From the NCBI GenBank assembly GCA_038396625.1, contig CP121688.1, positions 806,001 to 870,000 of the forward strand: a stretch of DNA of 64,000 nt, read 5' to 3'. This document shows positions 34,066-42,332 of this stretch, piece after piece. The position numbers and the translations under genes are program-made. The notes below the pieces were generated by a model. That model was not told where the DNA came from. It made no database searches and saw only the letters and a program-made list of their open reading frames with translations. Within the stretch, counting starts at the first letter, position 1. Every line of letters begins with the position of its first letter. Source of the stretch: G038396625 sp038396625 (GTDB lineage: Bacteria > Bacillota > Clostridia > Peptostreptococcales > Thermotaleaceae).

Positions 34066-36417
34066 ATGGGTAAGATGTATGAGGTAGCAAACAAGTATGG
34101 CGATTATAAAGAATATACAAGAGAGTTTACAGAGGTAGGTAGAAGTGTACCTCGTCTTGATGGATCTGCAAAGGTAACAGGAAAAGTACAATATACAGAC
34201 GACCTTGTGCTACCAAGAATGGTTTATGGGAAAATATTGAGAAGTCCACATGCACATGCAAATATTAAAAAGATCGATTATAGCAAAGCCCTTGAATTAG
34301 ATGGTGTATTAGCTGTGATCACAGGTGATGATTGTCCAATTCCTTATGGAATCGTTCCACATAATGCAAATGAACATGCACTTGCAGTAGGAAAGGTTCG
34401 TAACTGGGGAGAAGGTGTTGCAGCAGTTGCAGCGATAGATGAAAGAACTGCTGAAAAAGCCCTTGAATTGATTGACGTAGAGTATGAAGTATTAGAAGCG
34501 TTAATTGATCCTAGAGAAGCAGTAAAAAGAGATGACCTTCGCATCCATGAAAATCATCCGAATAATATTGCCCATGAAGGTGTACAGGTTTATGGAGAAC
34601 CAGATAAAGCATTAGAAGAATCTGAATTTGTAATAGAAAAAGAATTTTATTCTTCTTATGTAACACATGCGTTTATAGAACCACAATCTGCAATTGCTGA
34701 TTATGATCCGAATACAGGCAAACTTCATATGTATGCAACTTGTCAAGTTCCACATTATACCCATCAACAACTGTCAAAGGTATTGGAAATGCCTATGAAT
34801 AAAATTAGAATTACAGTCCCTTTAATTGGTGGTGGATTTGGAGGAAAAGGTGTTGCATCACAGGCTGATTTCTGTTCTGCACTTCTTTCTAGAAAAATCG
34901 GTAGACCAGTAAAAATCACCTATGAAAGAAGTGAAGTGTTTGCAACAAATAATGGACGTCATCCTTGCTATATGAAGTTTAAGATGGGCTTTGACAAAAA
35001 CGGAAAAATCACAGCAGTTGATTTTGACAATTTAATGGAAGGTGGCGCATACGCTGGATGGGGTATTGTAGTGTTGTTCTATACAGCATCTATGGTACAT
35101 ATTCCTTACGCGGTGCCAAATGTAAGATTCAATGGAAAACGTGTCTTTACCAATAAACCAACTTGTGGTGCACAACGTGGATTAGGTGGTGTGCAGCCTA
35201 GATTTGCAATGGAACAGATGTTAGATGAAGCTGCAGAGCACTTCGGTATGAGCCCTTATGAAATCAGAAAGCTCAATGCTGTTGAATCAGGCTATACTGC
35301 TAAGAGCCAAATGTACGTTCCACATACAGAATATAAGAAATGCTTAGATACAGTTGTTGAAAAATCAAGATTCCTTGATAAACATGGAAAATTGCCCTAT
35401 GGAAAAGGAATTGGATTATCTGGTGGATATTACATTTCTGGAACCTCCTATACATTGTATCTATCTTATAAACCACATTGTGTAGCAACTATCAAAATTG
35501 ACGAAGAAAATGGCGTAACTGTATTCTGTGGTGCTACAGATATCGGTCAAGGAGTAGATACGGTTATGGCACAAATGGCTGCTGAAACCCTTGGTGTTAA
35601 AACTGAAGATGTAAAGGTTATTCCTAGAGATACAGAAATATCTACATTTGATTTAGGTACATTTGCAAGCCGTTTAACATTTGCAACAGGCTGGGCAATT
35701 AGAAAAGCTGCTGAAAAAGTAAATGAAGAATTGCTCCCTGTAGCTGCTTCTATGCTTAAATGTAGAGGAGATGAAGTAGCAGTAAAAGATGGTATGTTCT
35801 ATTCAATTTATGATTGGGTGGATAGAAAGAAGAAAAAAGGTGTTCCTTGGAAAGAAGTTGTTAGTATGTACATCGAATCTAAAGGCCCTCTTACTTGCAC
35901 AGGACAATTTACACCTCCAAGACGTAAGGGTGTTCAACAAGGCGGTAATATTGGACACTCTCCTACATTTGGATTTAGTGCTCAAGTTGCTGAAGTGGAT
36001 GTTGATCTTGAAACAGGAAGAGTAAGAGTGAAAAAGATTACAGAAGCTGCTGACTGTGGACAGCCAATTAACCCAATGAGCTGTGATGGCCAAGTACATG
36101 GTTCTATTCATATGGGATTAGGTCAGGCCCTTTATGAAGAAATGAAAATTGGACCAGAGGGAACATTCTTAAATCCATCGTTCCATGATTACAAAGTGGC
36201 TACACCTGTAGATATGCCAGAAATGGAAACGCATATTGTTGAATCCTATGACCCATCTGCCCCTTATGGCGGTAAGGAGTCTGGAGAAGGTCCTATTCAA
36301 CCTACAATTCCTGCTATATTCAATGCAGTATATGATGCGATTGGCGTTAGATTTACAGAAATGCCATTAACACCTGAAAAAGTATTAAAAGCGATTAAAG
36401 AAAAAAAGAATGCTTAA
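34066..36417 (+). CDS. Molybdenum hydroxylase catalytic subunit (4-hydroxybenzoyl-CoA reductase/xanthine dehydrogenase family)
   Basis: 783-residue Mo-cofactor subunit. N-terminal domain with VGRSVPRLDGSAKVTGKVQYTDD, Mo-binding GGGFGGKG at about 255-262, and YGGKESGEG at 734-742 with the expected catalytic Glu741. The GGKESGEG form and the ending PLTPEKVLKAIK recall the HcrA/CoxL-like branch acting on aryl-CoA or heteroaromatic substrates. Co-transcription with acyl-CoA dehydrogenases and nearby CoA ligase/CoA-transferase genes suggests an acyl-CoA substrate. By eye the two Mo subunits in this window are only distantly similar, so they should have different substrates. Confidence 0.93.
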   Translation: MGKMYEVANKYGDYKEYTREFTEVGRSVPRLDGSAKVTGKVQYTDDLVLPRMVYGKILRSPHAHANIKKIDYSKALELDGVLAVITGDDCPIPYGIVPHNANEHALAVGKVRNWGEGVAAVAAIDERTAEKALELIDVEYEVLEALIDPREAVKRDDLRIHENHPNNIAHEGVQVYGEPDKALEESEFVIEKEFYSSYVTHAFIEPQSAIADYDPNTGKLHMYATCQVPHYTHQQLSKVLEMPMNKIRITVPLIGGGFGGKGVASQADFCSALLSRKIGRPVKITYERSEVFATNNGRHPCYMKFKMGFDKNGKITAVDFDNLMEGGAYAGWGIVVLFYTASMVHIPYAVPNVRFNGKRVFTNKPTCGAQRGLGGVQPRFAMEQMLDEAAEHFGMSPYEIRKLNAVESGYTAKSQMYVPHTEYKKCLDTVVEKSRFLDKHGKLPYGKGIGLSGGYYISGTSYTLYLSYKPHCVATIKIDEENGVTVFCGATDIGQGVDTVMAQMAAETLGVKTEDVKVIPRDTEISTFDLGTFASRLTFATGWAIRKAAEKVNEELLPVAASMLKCRGDEVAVKDGMFYSIYDWVDRKKKKGVPWKEVVSMYIESKGPLTCTGQFTPPRRKGVQQGGNIGHSPTFGFSAQVAEVDVDLETGRVRVKKITEAADCGQPINPMSCDGQVHGSIHMGLGQALYEEMKIGPEGTFLNPSFHDYKVATPVDMPEMETHIVESYDPSAPYGGKESGEGPIQPTIPAIFNAVYDAIGVRFTEMPLTPEKVLKAIKEKKNA

Positions 36418-36485
36418 TGAATAAAGAAAAAAATATATTAGCGGATAGATCAAATGTTGTAAATGCAATTTTGTATTTTGGCAAG

Positions 36486-36515
36486 GCCGTATGATAGTTT
36501 AAACTATCATACGGC
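36486..36515. repeat. Perfect 30-base palindrome between Mo subunit and MoeA-like gene
   Basis: Perfect palindrome with 15-base arms centred on GTTTAAAC. It is 68 bases after the Mo-subunit stop. A T-run follows only about 13 bases after the second arm, so it may be a weak terminator, an RNA-processing hairpin or a protein-binding site. Confidence 0.7.
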
Positions 36516-36611
36516 ATGTATTAAAATTTTTTTAAAACAAAACGAACAGGATGGTAGAAGATTCTTTTAAAAGGACATAAACAAGATACATAAAGGATAA
36601 GAGGTGGGAAA

Positions 36612-37646
36612 ATGCTTGTTAAAAAGATCAAAACAGAGGATGCTGTAGGGAAAGTTCTTCAGCATGATATCACAAGAATTGTAAAAGGAGAATTTAAAGG
36701 AAGACTTTTTCAGAAGGGACGTATTATCACTAAGGAAGACGTGCCAAAGCTTTTAGATGTTGGGAAAGATAATATCTATATTCTCGATCTCGGTGAAGAT
36801 GATGTTCATGAAGATGAAGCAGGTGTACGTCTAGGTGATGCAGTAAAAGGGGAAGGTACTAGCTGGGTTGGACCAAAAGAAAGTCGTGTAAATATTCATG
36901 CTAACTATGATGGATTGTTTAAGGTGAATGTGTCTGCTCTTGAGGAGATTAATGATCTGCCCAATATTATCCTATCTACACTCCCTAACAACACAATTGT
37001 AAAAAAAGGAGAAATGTTGGCAGGTACAAAAGTGATTCCTCTCGTGGTTTCTGAGAAGGATATTGCTACTGCAGAGAAAATTTGTGATGAAGCAGACTGG
37101 ATTGTTAAAGTTTTACCATTTCAGAAAAAAAGGGTAGGCGTTATTATTACTGGAAATGAAGTGTTTTACAAACGCATTCCTGATGGATTTGGACCAGTGA
37201 TCAAGAAAAAGGTAGAAGCTTTTGGCTCAGAAATATTAGAAATTGAGTTTACACCAGATGATGCACAATTCATTGCGAGTAAGATTAAGTCTATGAAGGA
37301 TAAAGGTGCAGACATTATATTCGTTACAGGGGGTATGTCTGTAGATCCAGATGATGTGACACCAAAAGCCATTGGTATGAGTGGCGCAAAGATTGAAAAA
37401 TATGGAGCAGCTGCACTTCCAGGGGCGATGTTTATGCTTGCATATTTGGGAGATGTACCGATTATGGGAATTCCAGCTTGTGGTATGTTTTTTAAAGTAA
37501 CAGTAATTGAGCTTATCTTGCCTAGACTTTTAGCAGGAGAAAAAGTAGTACGCAGGGATATTGTAGCACTAGGACATGGAGGCCTTTGCAGTGCTTGTCC
37601 ACAATGTAGCTTTCCAAAGTGTAGTTTTGGAAAAGGTTCAATCTAA
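36612..37646 (+). CDS. MoeA/MoaB-like molybdopterin-binding protein (second copy)
   Basis: 344-residue paralogue of the protein at 7267: same opening (VKKIKTEDAVGKVLQHDITRIV), the same MoCF domain (VGVIITGNEVFYKRIPDGFGP, FVTGGMSVDPDDVTP, LPGAMFMLAY) and the same ending GHGGLC with four Cys spaced C-x2-C-x2-C-x4-C. Each Mo hydroxylase in the window thus has its own copy, suggesting enzyme-specific cofactor handling. GAGGTGGG precedes the ATG. It follows a palindrome and may be expressed partly from its own promoter. Confidence 0.88.
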   Translation: MLVKKIKTEDAVGKVLQHDITRIVKGEFKGRLFQKGRIITKEDVPKLLDVGKDNIYILDLGEDDVHEDEAGVRLGDAVKGEGTSWVGPKESRVNIHANYDGLFKVNVSALEEINDLPNIILSTLPNNTIVKKGEMLAGTKVIPLVVSEKDIATAEKICDEADWIVKVLPFQKKRVGVIITGNEVFYKRIPDGFGPVIKKKVEAFGSEILEIEFTPDDAQFIASKIKSMKDKGADIIFVTGGMSVDPDDVTPKAIGMSGAKIEKYGAAALPGAMFMLAYLGDVPIMGIPACGMFFKVTVIELILPRLLAGEKVVRRDIVALGHGGLCSACPQCSFPKCSFGKGSI

Positions 37647-37669
37647 TCAAAGGAAGAGAGGAAAAAATA

Positions 37670-38071
37670 ATGAGAGAATTTAAATTCAGAGCATGGGATG
37701 ATGAAGCACATGAAATGTATTCGCCAGAAGCCCTAGAGCAGTCAGAAGTCCTTGATGATACGAAAAAGAGCATTTATTCATACCTATCATTTGGTATTCT
37801 TTGTATTTATGATTTCAGAGCAGAAGAACCTATTGAGTTGGTACCTATGCAGTTCACAGGATGGTATGATAAAAATCAAATGGAAATTTATGAAGGGGAT
37901 CTAATAAAGTTTGAGAATGTGATTCACCAGATTATGTGGAGTGATGAAATTTCTGGGTTTATCATTTTATCAAATGATGGAACAGTGATGATGGGCGGCG
38001 ATTATTTAGGTGATACGGCTGAAATAGTCGGTAATATCTATGAAAATCCTGAATACCTAAATTTTAAGTAA
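37670..38071 (+). CDS. YopX-like protein
   Basis: 133-residue protein matching the phage-associated YopX family pattern: MREFKFRAWDDEAHEMYSPE at the N-terminus, MQFTGWYDKNQMEIYEGDLI in the middle and a barrel-like C-terminal part ending GNIYENPEY. YopX proteins occur mostly in prophages and their function is unknown; here the gene lies 23 bases behind a MoeA-like gene in a metabolic cluster with no other phage genes, so it may be a domesticated copy. AGGAAGAGAGG precedes the ATG. Confidence 0.82.
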   Translation: MREFKFRAWDDEAHEMYSPEALEQSEVLDDTKKSIYSYLSFGILCIYDFRAEEPIELVPMQFTGWYDKNQMEIYEGDLIKFENVIHQIMWSDEISGFIILSNDGTVMMGGDYLGDTAEIVGNIYENPEYLNFK

Positions 38072-38110
38072 AGGAATTGGAAGCGTTGTAGAAAGGTCAG
38101 GTGTTATGAT

Positions 38111-38641
38111 ATGTTCAAGAAAATGAATGAAAAGCAATTATTACAGGCATTAGATGGAAAAGGTATTGATTTTTATCTAGAAGACGATATGTTTGAGATT
38201 GAAGGAGTTGTAAAAAGTAAGGATGAGAAGATCATCATAGAGGTGCTTTCTGCTGTTGGTCATATTCTTGAGATGACTGGAAAGCTTTTAGAAGTAAAAC
38301 CTAAATATGAGAAACTCTATGCTGAAAAGATAGATAAAAGTCGTACCTTTGAGATGGAAATCAATCGAACTTATCACCTTTTAGAAGAGCCCATTGCCAA
38401 TGATTTTGCTGCAATGAAAAAGGAAAGGATTTTAGAATTTTTCAAAAAAATAACAGATACCCTAGTATGGTTTGATGAGGATACAAATGCATGGTTTATA
38501 GAGCTGAATAAAATCAATATGTGTTACAGCGGGGATAGAAAATCCTATCCGTCTATTGAAGAATTGTTTGAAAAAAATCAAGAACACATGTCTGGAAAAT
38601 GGCAGGCAATTTATTATAGTTCAGAATGTGAAGAAGTATAA
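38111..38641 (+). CDS. Hypothetical protein
   Basis: 176-residue soluble protein that I do not recognise. It is acidic and predicted mostly helical, with no signal peptide, membrane segment or metal-binding motif; a segment FFKKITDTLVWFDEDTNAWFIELNKIN is aromatic-rich. It lies 39 bases after the YopX-like gene in the same orientation. The pair may have arrived together. No function can be assigned. Confidence 0.7.
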   Translation: MFKKMNEKQLLQALDGKGIDFYLEDDMFEIEGVVKSKDEKIIIEVLSAVGHILEMTGKLLEVKPKYEKLYAEKIDKSRTFEMEINRTYHLLEEPIANDFAAMKKERILEFFKKITDTLVWFDEDTNAWFIELNKINMCYSGDRKSYPSIEELFEKNQEHMSGKWQAIYYSSECEEV

Positions 38642-38796
38642 AGAACTATCACCACATCCTTTGAAAAGAGCATTGTGTAAGCCTGTTATTTGGCCGTATG
38701 CTATGAATGCCATAGGTATTAGTAGTTTTAGATTATAAAATCTGTAGCTCCACTCACTGATAAATGACCATATAAAAATGTGAGAAGGTGAAAGGT

Positions 38797-39003
38797 ATGG
38801 AAAAAAAAGTAATAGAATCTCATTATAATAGCACATTTAAATCATTAATACGAGATGAAAAATGTGCTTTTTGCCCAATAGGCTGTAAAACTCATTGTTT
38901 AAGACCAACGAACAAGGTGGATATAGAGCAGTCTAAAGCCACAAAAGATCAAACAACACATTCTCAGGCAGAAAAGAAACGAAGTATGGTTAAAAGCTTT
39001 TAA
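38797..39003 (+). CDS. Small cysteine-motif protein
   Basis: 68 residues, not recognised. The core EKCAFCPIGCKTHCLRP has four Cys spaced C-x2-C-x3-C-x3-C, suitable for Zn or an iron-sulfur cluster; the remainder is hydrophilic and basic at the end. AGAAGGTGAAAGG precedes ATG 38797, which is preferred over GTG 38788. It is 29 bases before the MFS transporter and presumably co-expressed. A role as metal-binding accessory factor is a guess. Confidence 0.6.
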   Translation: MEKKVIESHYNSTFKSLIRDEKCAFCPIGCKTHCLRPTNKVDIEQSKATKDQTTHSQAEKKRSMVKSF

Positions 39004-39032
39004 AAACTTCGAGAAAGCAGGGGTATATTATT

Positions 39033-40274
39033 ATGGATCTTAACAAAAAAAGATGGTTTGTATTAATTGCTAGCTTGGCAATTAACCTATGTATTGGTAC
39101 TGGATATTCCTGGAGTGTATTTGCAAAACCATTAATGCAAGAATTTGGTTGGGTAGCAGCACAAGCTGCATTGGCATTTACCGTATGCAATTCTATCAGC
39201 CCTATAACGATGATTAGTGGTGGTAAAATTCAAGATATGTTTGGGCCAAGATGGGTTATCTTCGTAGGAGGGATTCTGTTTGGAGGAGGCATATTTCTTT
39301 GTGGATTGAGTACAACATTAACCTGGTTAGTTATATCTTACGGCATCGTAACTGGACTAGGAATGGGTTTAGTATATAGTTGTACAATTGCGAATACGGT
39401 TAAATTCTTCCCAGATAAGAGAGGTTTAATCGGAGGATTGGCAACAGCTGGATATGGTCTGGGCTCTATAATCGTTCCACCAATTGCAAATGCATTAATT
39501 GCATCAAAAGGAATTTTATCTACATTTAAAATATTGGGCGTCATATATGTACTAGTAATTTGTGGATTCTCATTCTTGATTATGAGAGCTCCTGCAAATT
39601 TCGTACCTGATGGCTGGACCCCTCCAATACCTACAAAAAATTCTGCTGTATCAGGAGTAGATAAAACATGGAAACAAATGTTAGCAGATCCAATGTTCTA
39701 TGTGATGCTAATTATGCTATTAATCGGAGCATTCTCAGGATTGATGATTGTAAGTCAAGCATCTCCAATTGCGCAAGGTATGGTTGGTGTTTCTCCAGCA
39801 CAGGCAGCAATCGCAGTAAGTGTCTTAGCGCTATTTAATGCAGGGGGAAGATTATTATGTGGTGTTGTATCTGATAAAATCGGTCGTATCAATACCTTGA
39901 CAAGCGTTTTTGTCCTTTCAGCAGCGATGATGATGTTATTAACAACCGTAAAGGTTGGTGCCTATGGAATATTCTTAATAGCAATCAGTGGAATAGGACT
40001 TTGTTTTGGGGGATTTATGGGGGTATATCCTGCATTTACAGCAGATAGCTTTGGAGCTAAAAATAACGGTGTAAACTATGGAATCATGTTCTGTGGTTTT
40101 GCATTGGCAGGTTTCTTTGGACCGCGTACAGCAGCTTCTATTTCAGCGGCTAGCGGAGGGAATTATACAAAAGCATTTATAATTGGTGCAGTATTATCCA
40201 TTATAGGCCTAGTGATCACCTTTATCTATAGAGCTATGAAGAAAAAATCAGTGCTAACGTTAGAAGCAAAGTAA
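39033..40274 (+). CDS. OFA-type MFS transporter (oxalate/formate antiporter family)
   Basis: 413-residue major facilitator protein with 12 predicted membrane helices. The first helix region LCIGTGYSWSVFAKPLMQEFGW is diagnostic for the OFA family of carboxylate carriers; the motif-A-like loop GGKIQDMFGPRW follows helix 2 and GRLLCGVVSDKIGR follows helix 8. It probably moves an organic acid, plausibly the substrate activated by the CoA ligase immediately downstream. Substrate not determinable here. Confidence 0.9.
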   Translation: MDLNKKRWFVLIASLAINLCIGTGYSWSVFAKPLMQEFGWVAAQAALAFTVCNSISPITMISGGKIQDMFGPRWVIFVGGILFGGGIFLCGLSTTLTWLVISYGIVTGLGMGLVYSCTIANTVKFFPDKRGLIGGLATAGYGLGSIIVPPIANALIASKGILSTFKILGVIYVLVICGFSFLIMRAPANFVPDGWTPPIPTKNSAVSGVDKTWKQMLADPMFYVMLIMLLIGAFSGLMIVSQASPIAQGMVGVSPAQAAIAVSVLALFNAGGRLLCGVVSDKIGRINTLTSVFVLSAAMMMLLTTVKVGAYGIFLIAISGIGLCFGGFMGVYPAFTADSFGAKNNGVNYGIMFCGFALAGFFGPRTAASISAASGGNYTKAFIIGAVLSIIGLVITFIYRAMKKKSVLTLEAK

Positions 40275-40391
40275 GATGTAAAAATAGTTTTAACTGAATC
40301 AAGATATGGGAAATAAGAATGCACAGTTAAGACATGTGAGACGATAACCGCAATTTTCCCATAGTATTGGCTATATAAGGGGAGTTTTTAA

Positions 40392-42305
40392 ATGGGTATA
40401 GTGAAGCAGTATAGAAAGGTAAGTTTCACGATTTTGGAAGTAGACAGCATACCATGTAGCTTAGTAGGAAAGAAAATGGTGTTTTCTGATTCAGGCAAAA
40501 TAGAAACACAACCATGGAAGCTACCATGGCCAATGCCTTGGATTGAGAGAGAACTTAAAAAATTAGCTACAGAAAAAGCTGGTGTTTCTGGTGTTGAAAC
40601 AAAGAGGGTTTATAATCCGGAAGAACTGGATCAATATGTTTTGGTACGGATAGAAAGGTATATTGATTTGACTGTTGGACAAATCGTGGATTTAGTGGCA
40701 GATAGGTATTCTGATAAAGAAGCATTAATCAATCATGATGGTAGCGTTCGGTATAAATATAATAAATTTCAAAAATTATGTCAGAATTTAGCAAATGGAC
40801 TTCTTTGTATAGGGGTAAGAAAAGATGATAAAACAGCCATTTGGTCAAGTAATTCTCCAGAAGCTGTCATAGCTCAATTTGGAACAAGTAAAGCAGGTTC
40901 TGTCATGGTACCTATCAATCCTCATGAAAAACAGATGGGAATAGAAGTTCTTTTAGAACAATCAGATGCCACAACATTGATTATGAATCCAGGGGTAAAA
41001 GGTACTGAAAATATTGAGATGCTATATAATATTTGCCCTGAATTAAAGACATGCAAGCCTGGTGCTTTATTATCAGTAAAATTACCCATGCTTAAAAATG
41101 TTATTGTAGTTGGGAAAAAGAGCTATCCTGGAACTTATAGCTGGTCTCAGGTGATCGATATGGGGCAAAAGGAAGATGATGGAGCTTTAATAGAAAGATC
41201 ACAGCAATTGCATTATGATGATCCTATCCATATGATTTATACTTCCGGGAGCACGGGAACCCCAAAAGGTGTTTTACTTAGTCATGGAAATATTATTGAA
41301 AATGCATTAGCTATGGTAGAAAGGATGAAGTTGACACCACAGGATAAGATGTGCATCCAAGCTCCAATTTTTCATTGCTTTGGCTGTGTTGCCTGTACCC
41401 TTACCTCTGTTATCAGCGGTTGTTCTATGGTGATGATAAAAAAATTTTGTTCTTATTTGACCATGAAAATTATTGAAAGAGAGAGGTGTACAGTAGCTTC
41501 GGGTGTTCCTACTATGTTTTTAAGTTTTCTTGATGAAATAAGAAAGGAAAAATTTGATATCTCATCCCTTCGCACAGGGATTATTGCAGGAGCAGCTTGT
41601 ACGAAAGAATTAGTTTGTGGAGTGGTTGAGGTATTAGGAATGAAGGATATTGTGATATCTTATGGGCTTACGGAGTGTTCTCCGTGTATTACGGCAACAA
41701 AGGCAGAGGATGCATTAGAACAAAAAGCAAATACAGTTGGATATCCCATTCCTGGCGTAGAGATTAAAATTGTAAATCCTCTCACAAACGAACCTGTAAA
41801 ACCAGGAGAACAAGGTGAAATTTATACTAGAGGATATAATGTGATGAAAGGCTACTACAATAATTTAGAGGAGACAGAAAAGGTGCTTGATCAGGATGGG
41901 TGGCTGCATACAGGAGATATAGGCATTTTGAGGGAAGACGGGTATTTAGAAGTACTATGCAGATGCAAGGATGTGATTATACGTGGTGGTGAAAATATAA
42001 GCCCAAAAGAAATCGAAGCGTATATAGGTACCCTTGCAGATGTATATGAAGTTTATATTGTGGGTGTAGCCGATAGCTTTTATGGAGAAGAGATGATGGC
42101 ATTTATTAGGCTCCATACGGGAAGTACTTTATCTGAATTAGATATCAAATCCTATTGTAAAGGAAGGCTTGCTAGCAATAAGATACCAAAATATATTACC
42201 TTTGTGGAAACGTTTCCTTTGTCTAGTACAGGCAAAGTATTAAAGTCAGAACTAAGTCGCATGGCTTTGGCAATAACAAAAGAACTAGATAAAAAGACTT
42301 CCTAA
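40392..42305 (+). CDS. Acyl-CoA ligase (class I adenylate-forming)
   Basis: 637-residue AMP-forming CoA ligase. The adenylation motif IYTSGSTGTPKGVLLSHG is near residue 283; SYGLTECSPC, the hinge-region TGDIGILREDGYLEVLCRCKD, and the catalytic Lys in SSTGKVLKSEL near the C-terminus are all present. Before the family core (YIDLTVGQIVDLVADRY) there is an N-terminal extension of about 85 residues that I cannot assign. It would activate a carboxylic acid for the acyl-CoA dehydrogenases and perhaps the Mo hydroxylase. Specificity is unknown. Confidence 0.92.
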   Translation: MGIVKQYRKVSFTILEVDSIPCSLVGKKMVFSDSGKIETQPWKLPWPMPWIERELKKLATEKAGVSGVETKRVYNPEELDQYVLVRIERYIDLTVGQIVDLVADRYSDKEALINHDGSVRYKYNKFQKLCQNLANGLLCIGVRKDDKTAIWSSNSPEAVIAQFGTSKAGSVMVPINPHEKQMGIEVLLEQSDATTLIMNPGVKGTENIEMLYNICPELKTCKPGALLSVKLPMLKNVIVVGKKSYPGTYSWSQVIDMGQKEDDGALIERSQQLHYDDPIHMIYTSGSTGTPKGVLLSHGNIIENALAMVERMKLTPQDKMCIQAPIFHCFGCVACTLTSVISGCSMVMIKKFCSYLTMKIIERERCTVASGVPTMFLSFLDEIRKEKFDISSLRTGIIAGAACTKELVCGVVEVLGMKDIVISYGLTECSPCITATKAEDALEQKANTVGYPIPGVEIKIVNPLTNEPVKPGEQGEIYTRGYNVMKGYYNNLEETEKVLDQDGWLHTGDIGILREDGYLEVLCRCKDVIIRGGENISPKEIEAYIGTLADVYEVYIVGVADSFYGEEMMAFIRLHTGSTLSELDIKSYCKGRLASNKIPKYITFVETFPLSSTGKVLKSELSRMALAITKELDKKTS

Positions 42306-42332
42306 AATATAAATGAAAAGGGGAAATGAGTG

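Noticed and set aside
37670..38641. Prophage remnant suggested by the YopX-like gene
   Set aside because: No integrase, terminase, capsid or lysis genes and no attachment-site repeats are nearby.
40304..40373. Inverted repeat TATGGGAAA/TTTCCCATA before the acyl-CoA ligase
   Set aside because: The arms are about ten bases with a loop of roughly 45 bases and no T-run; too weak to call.
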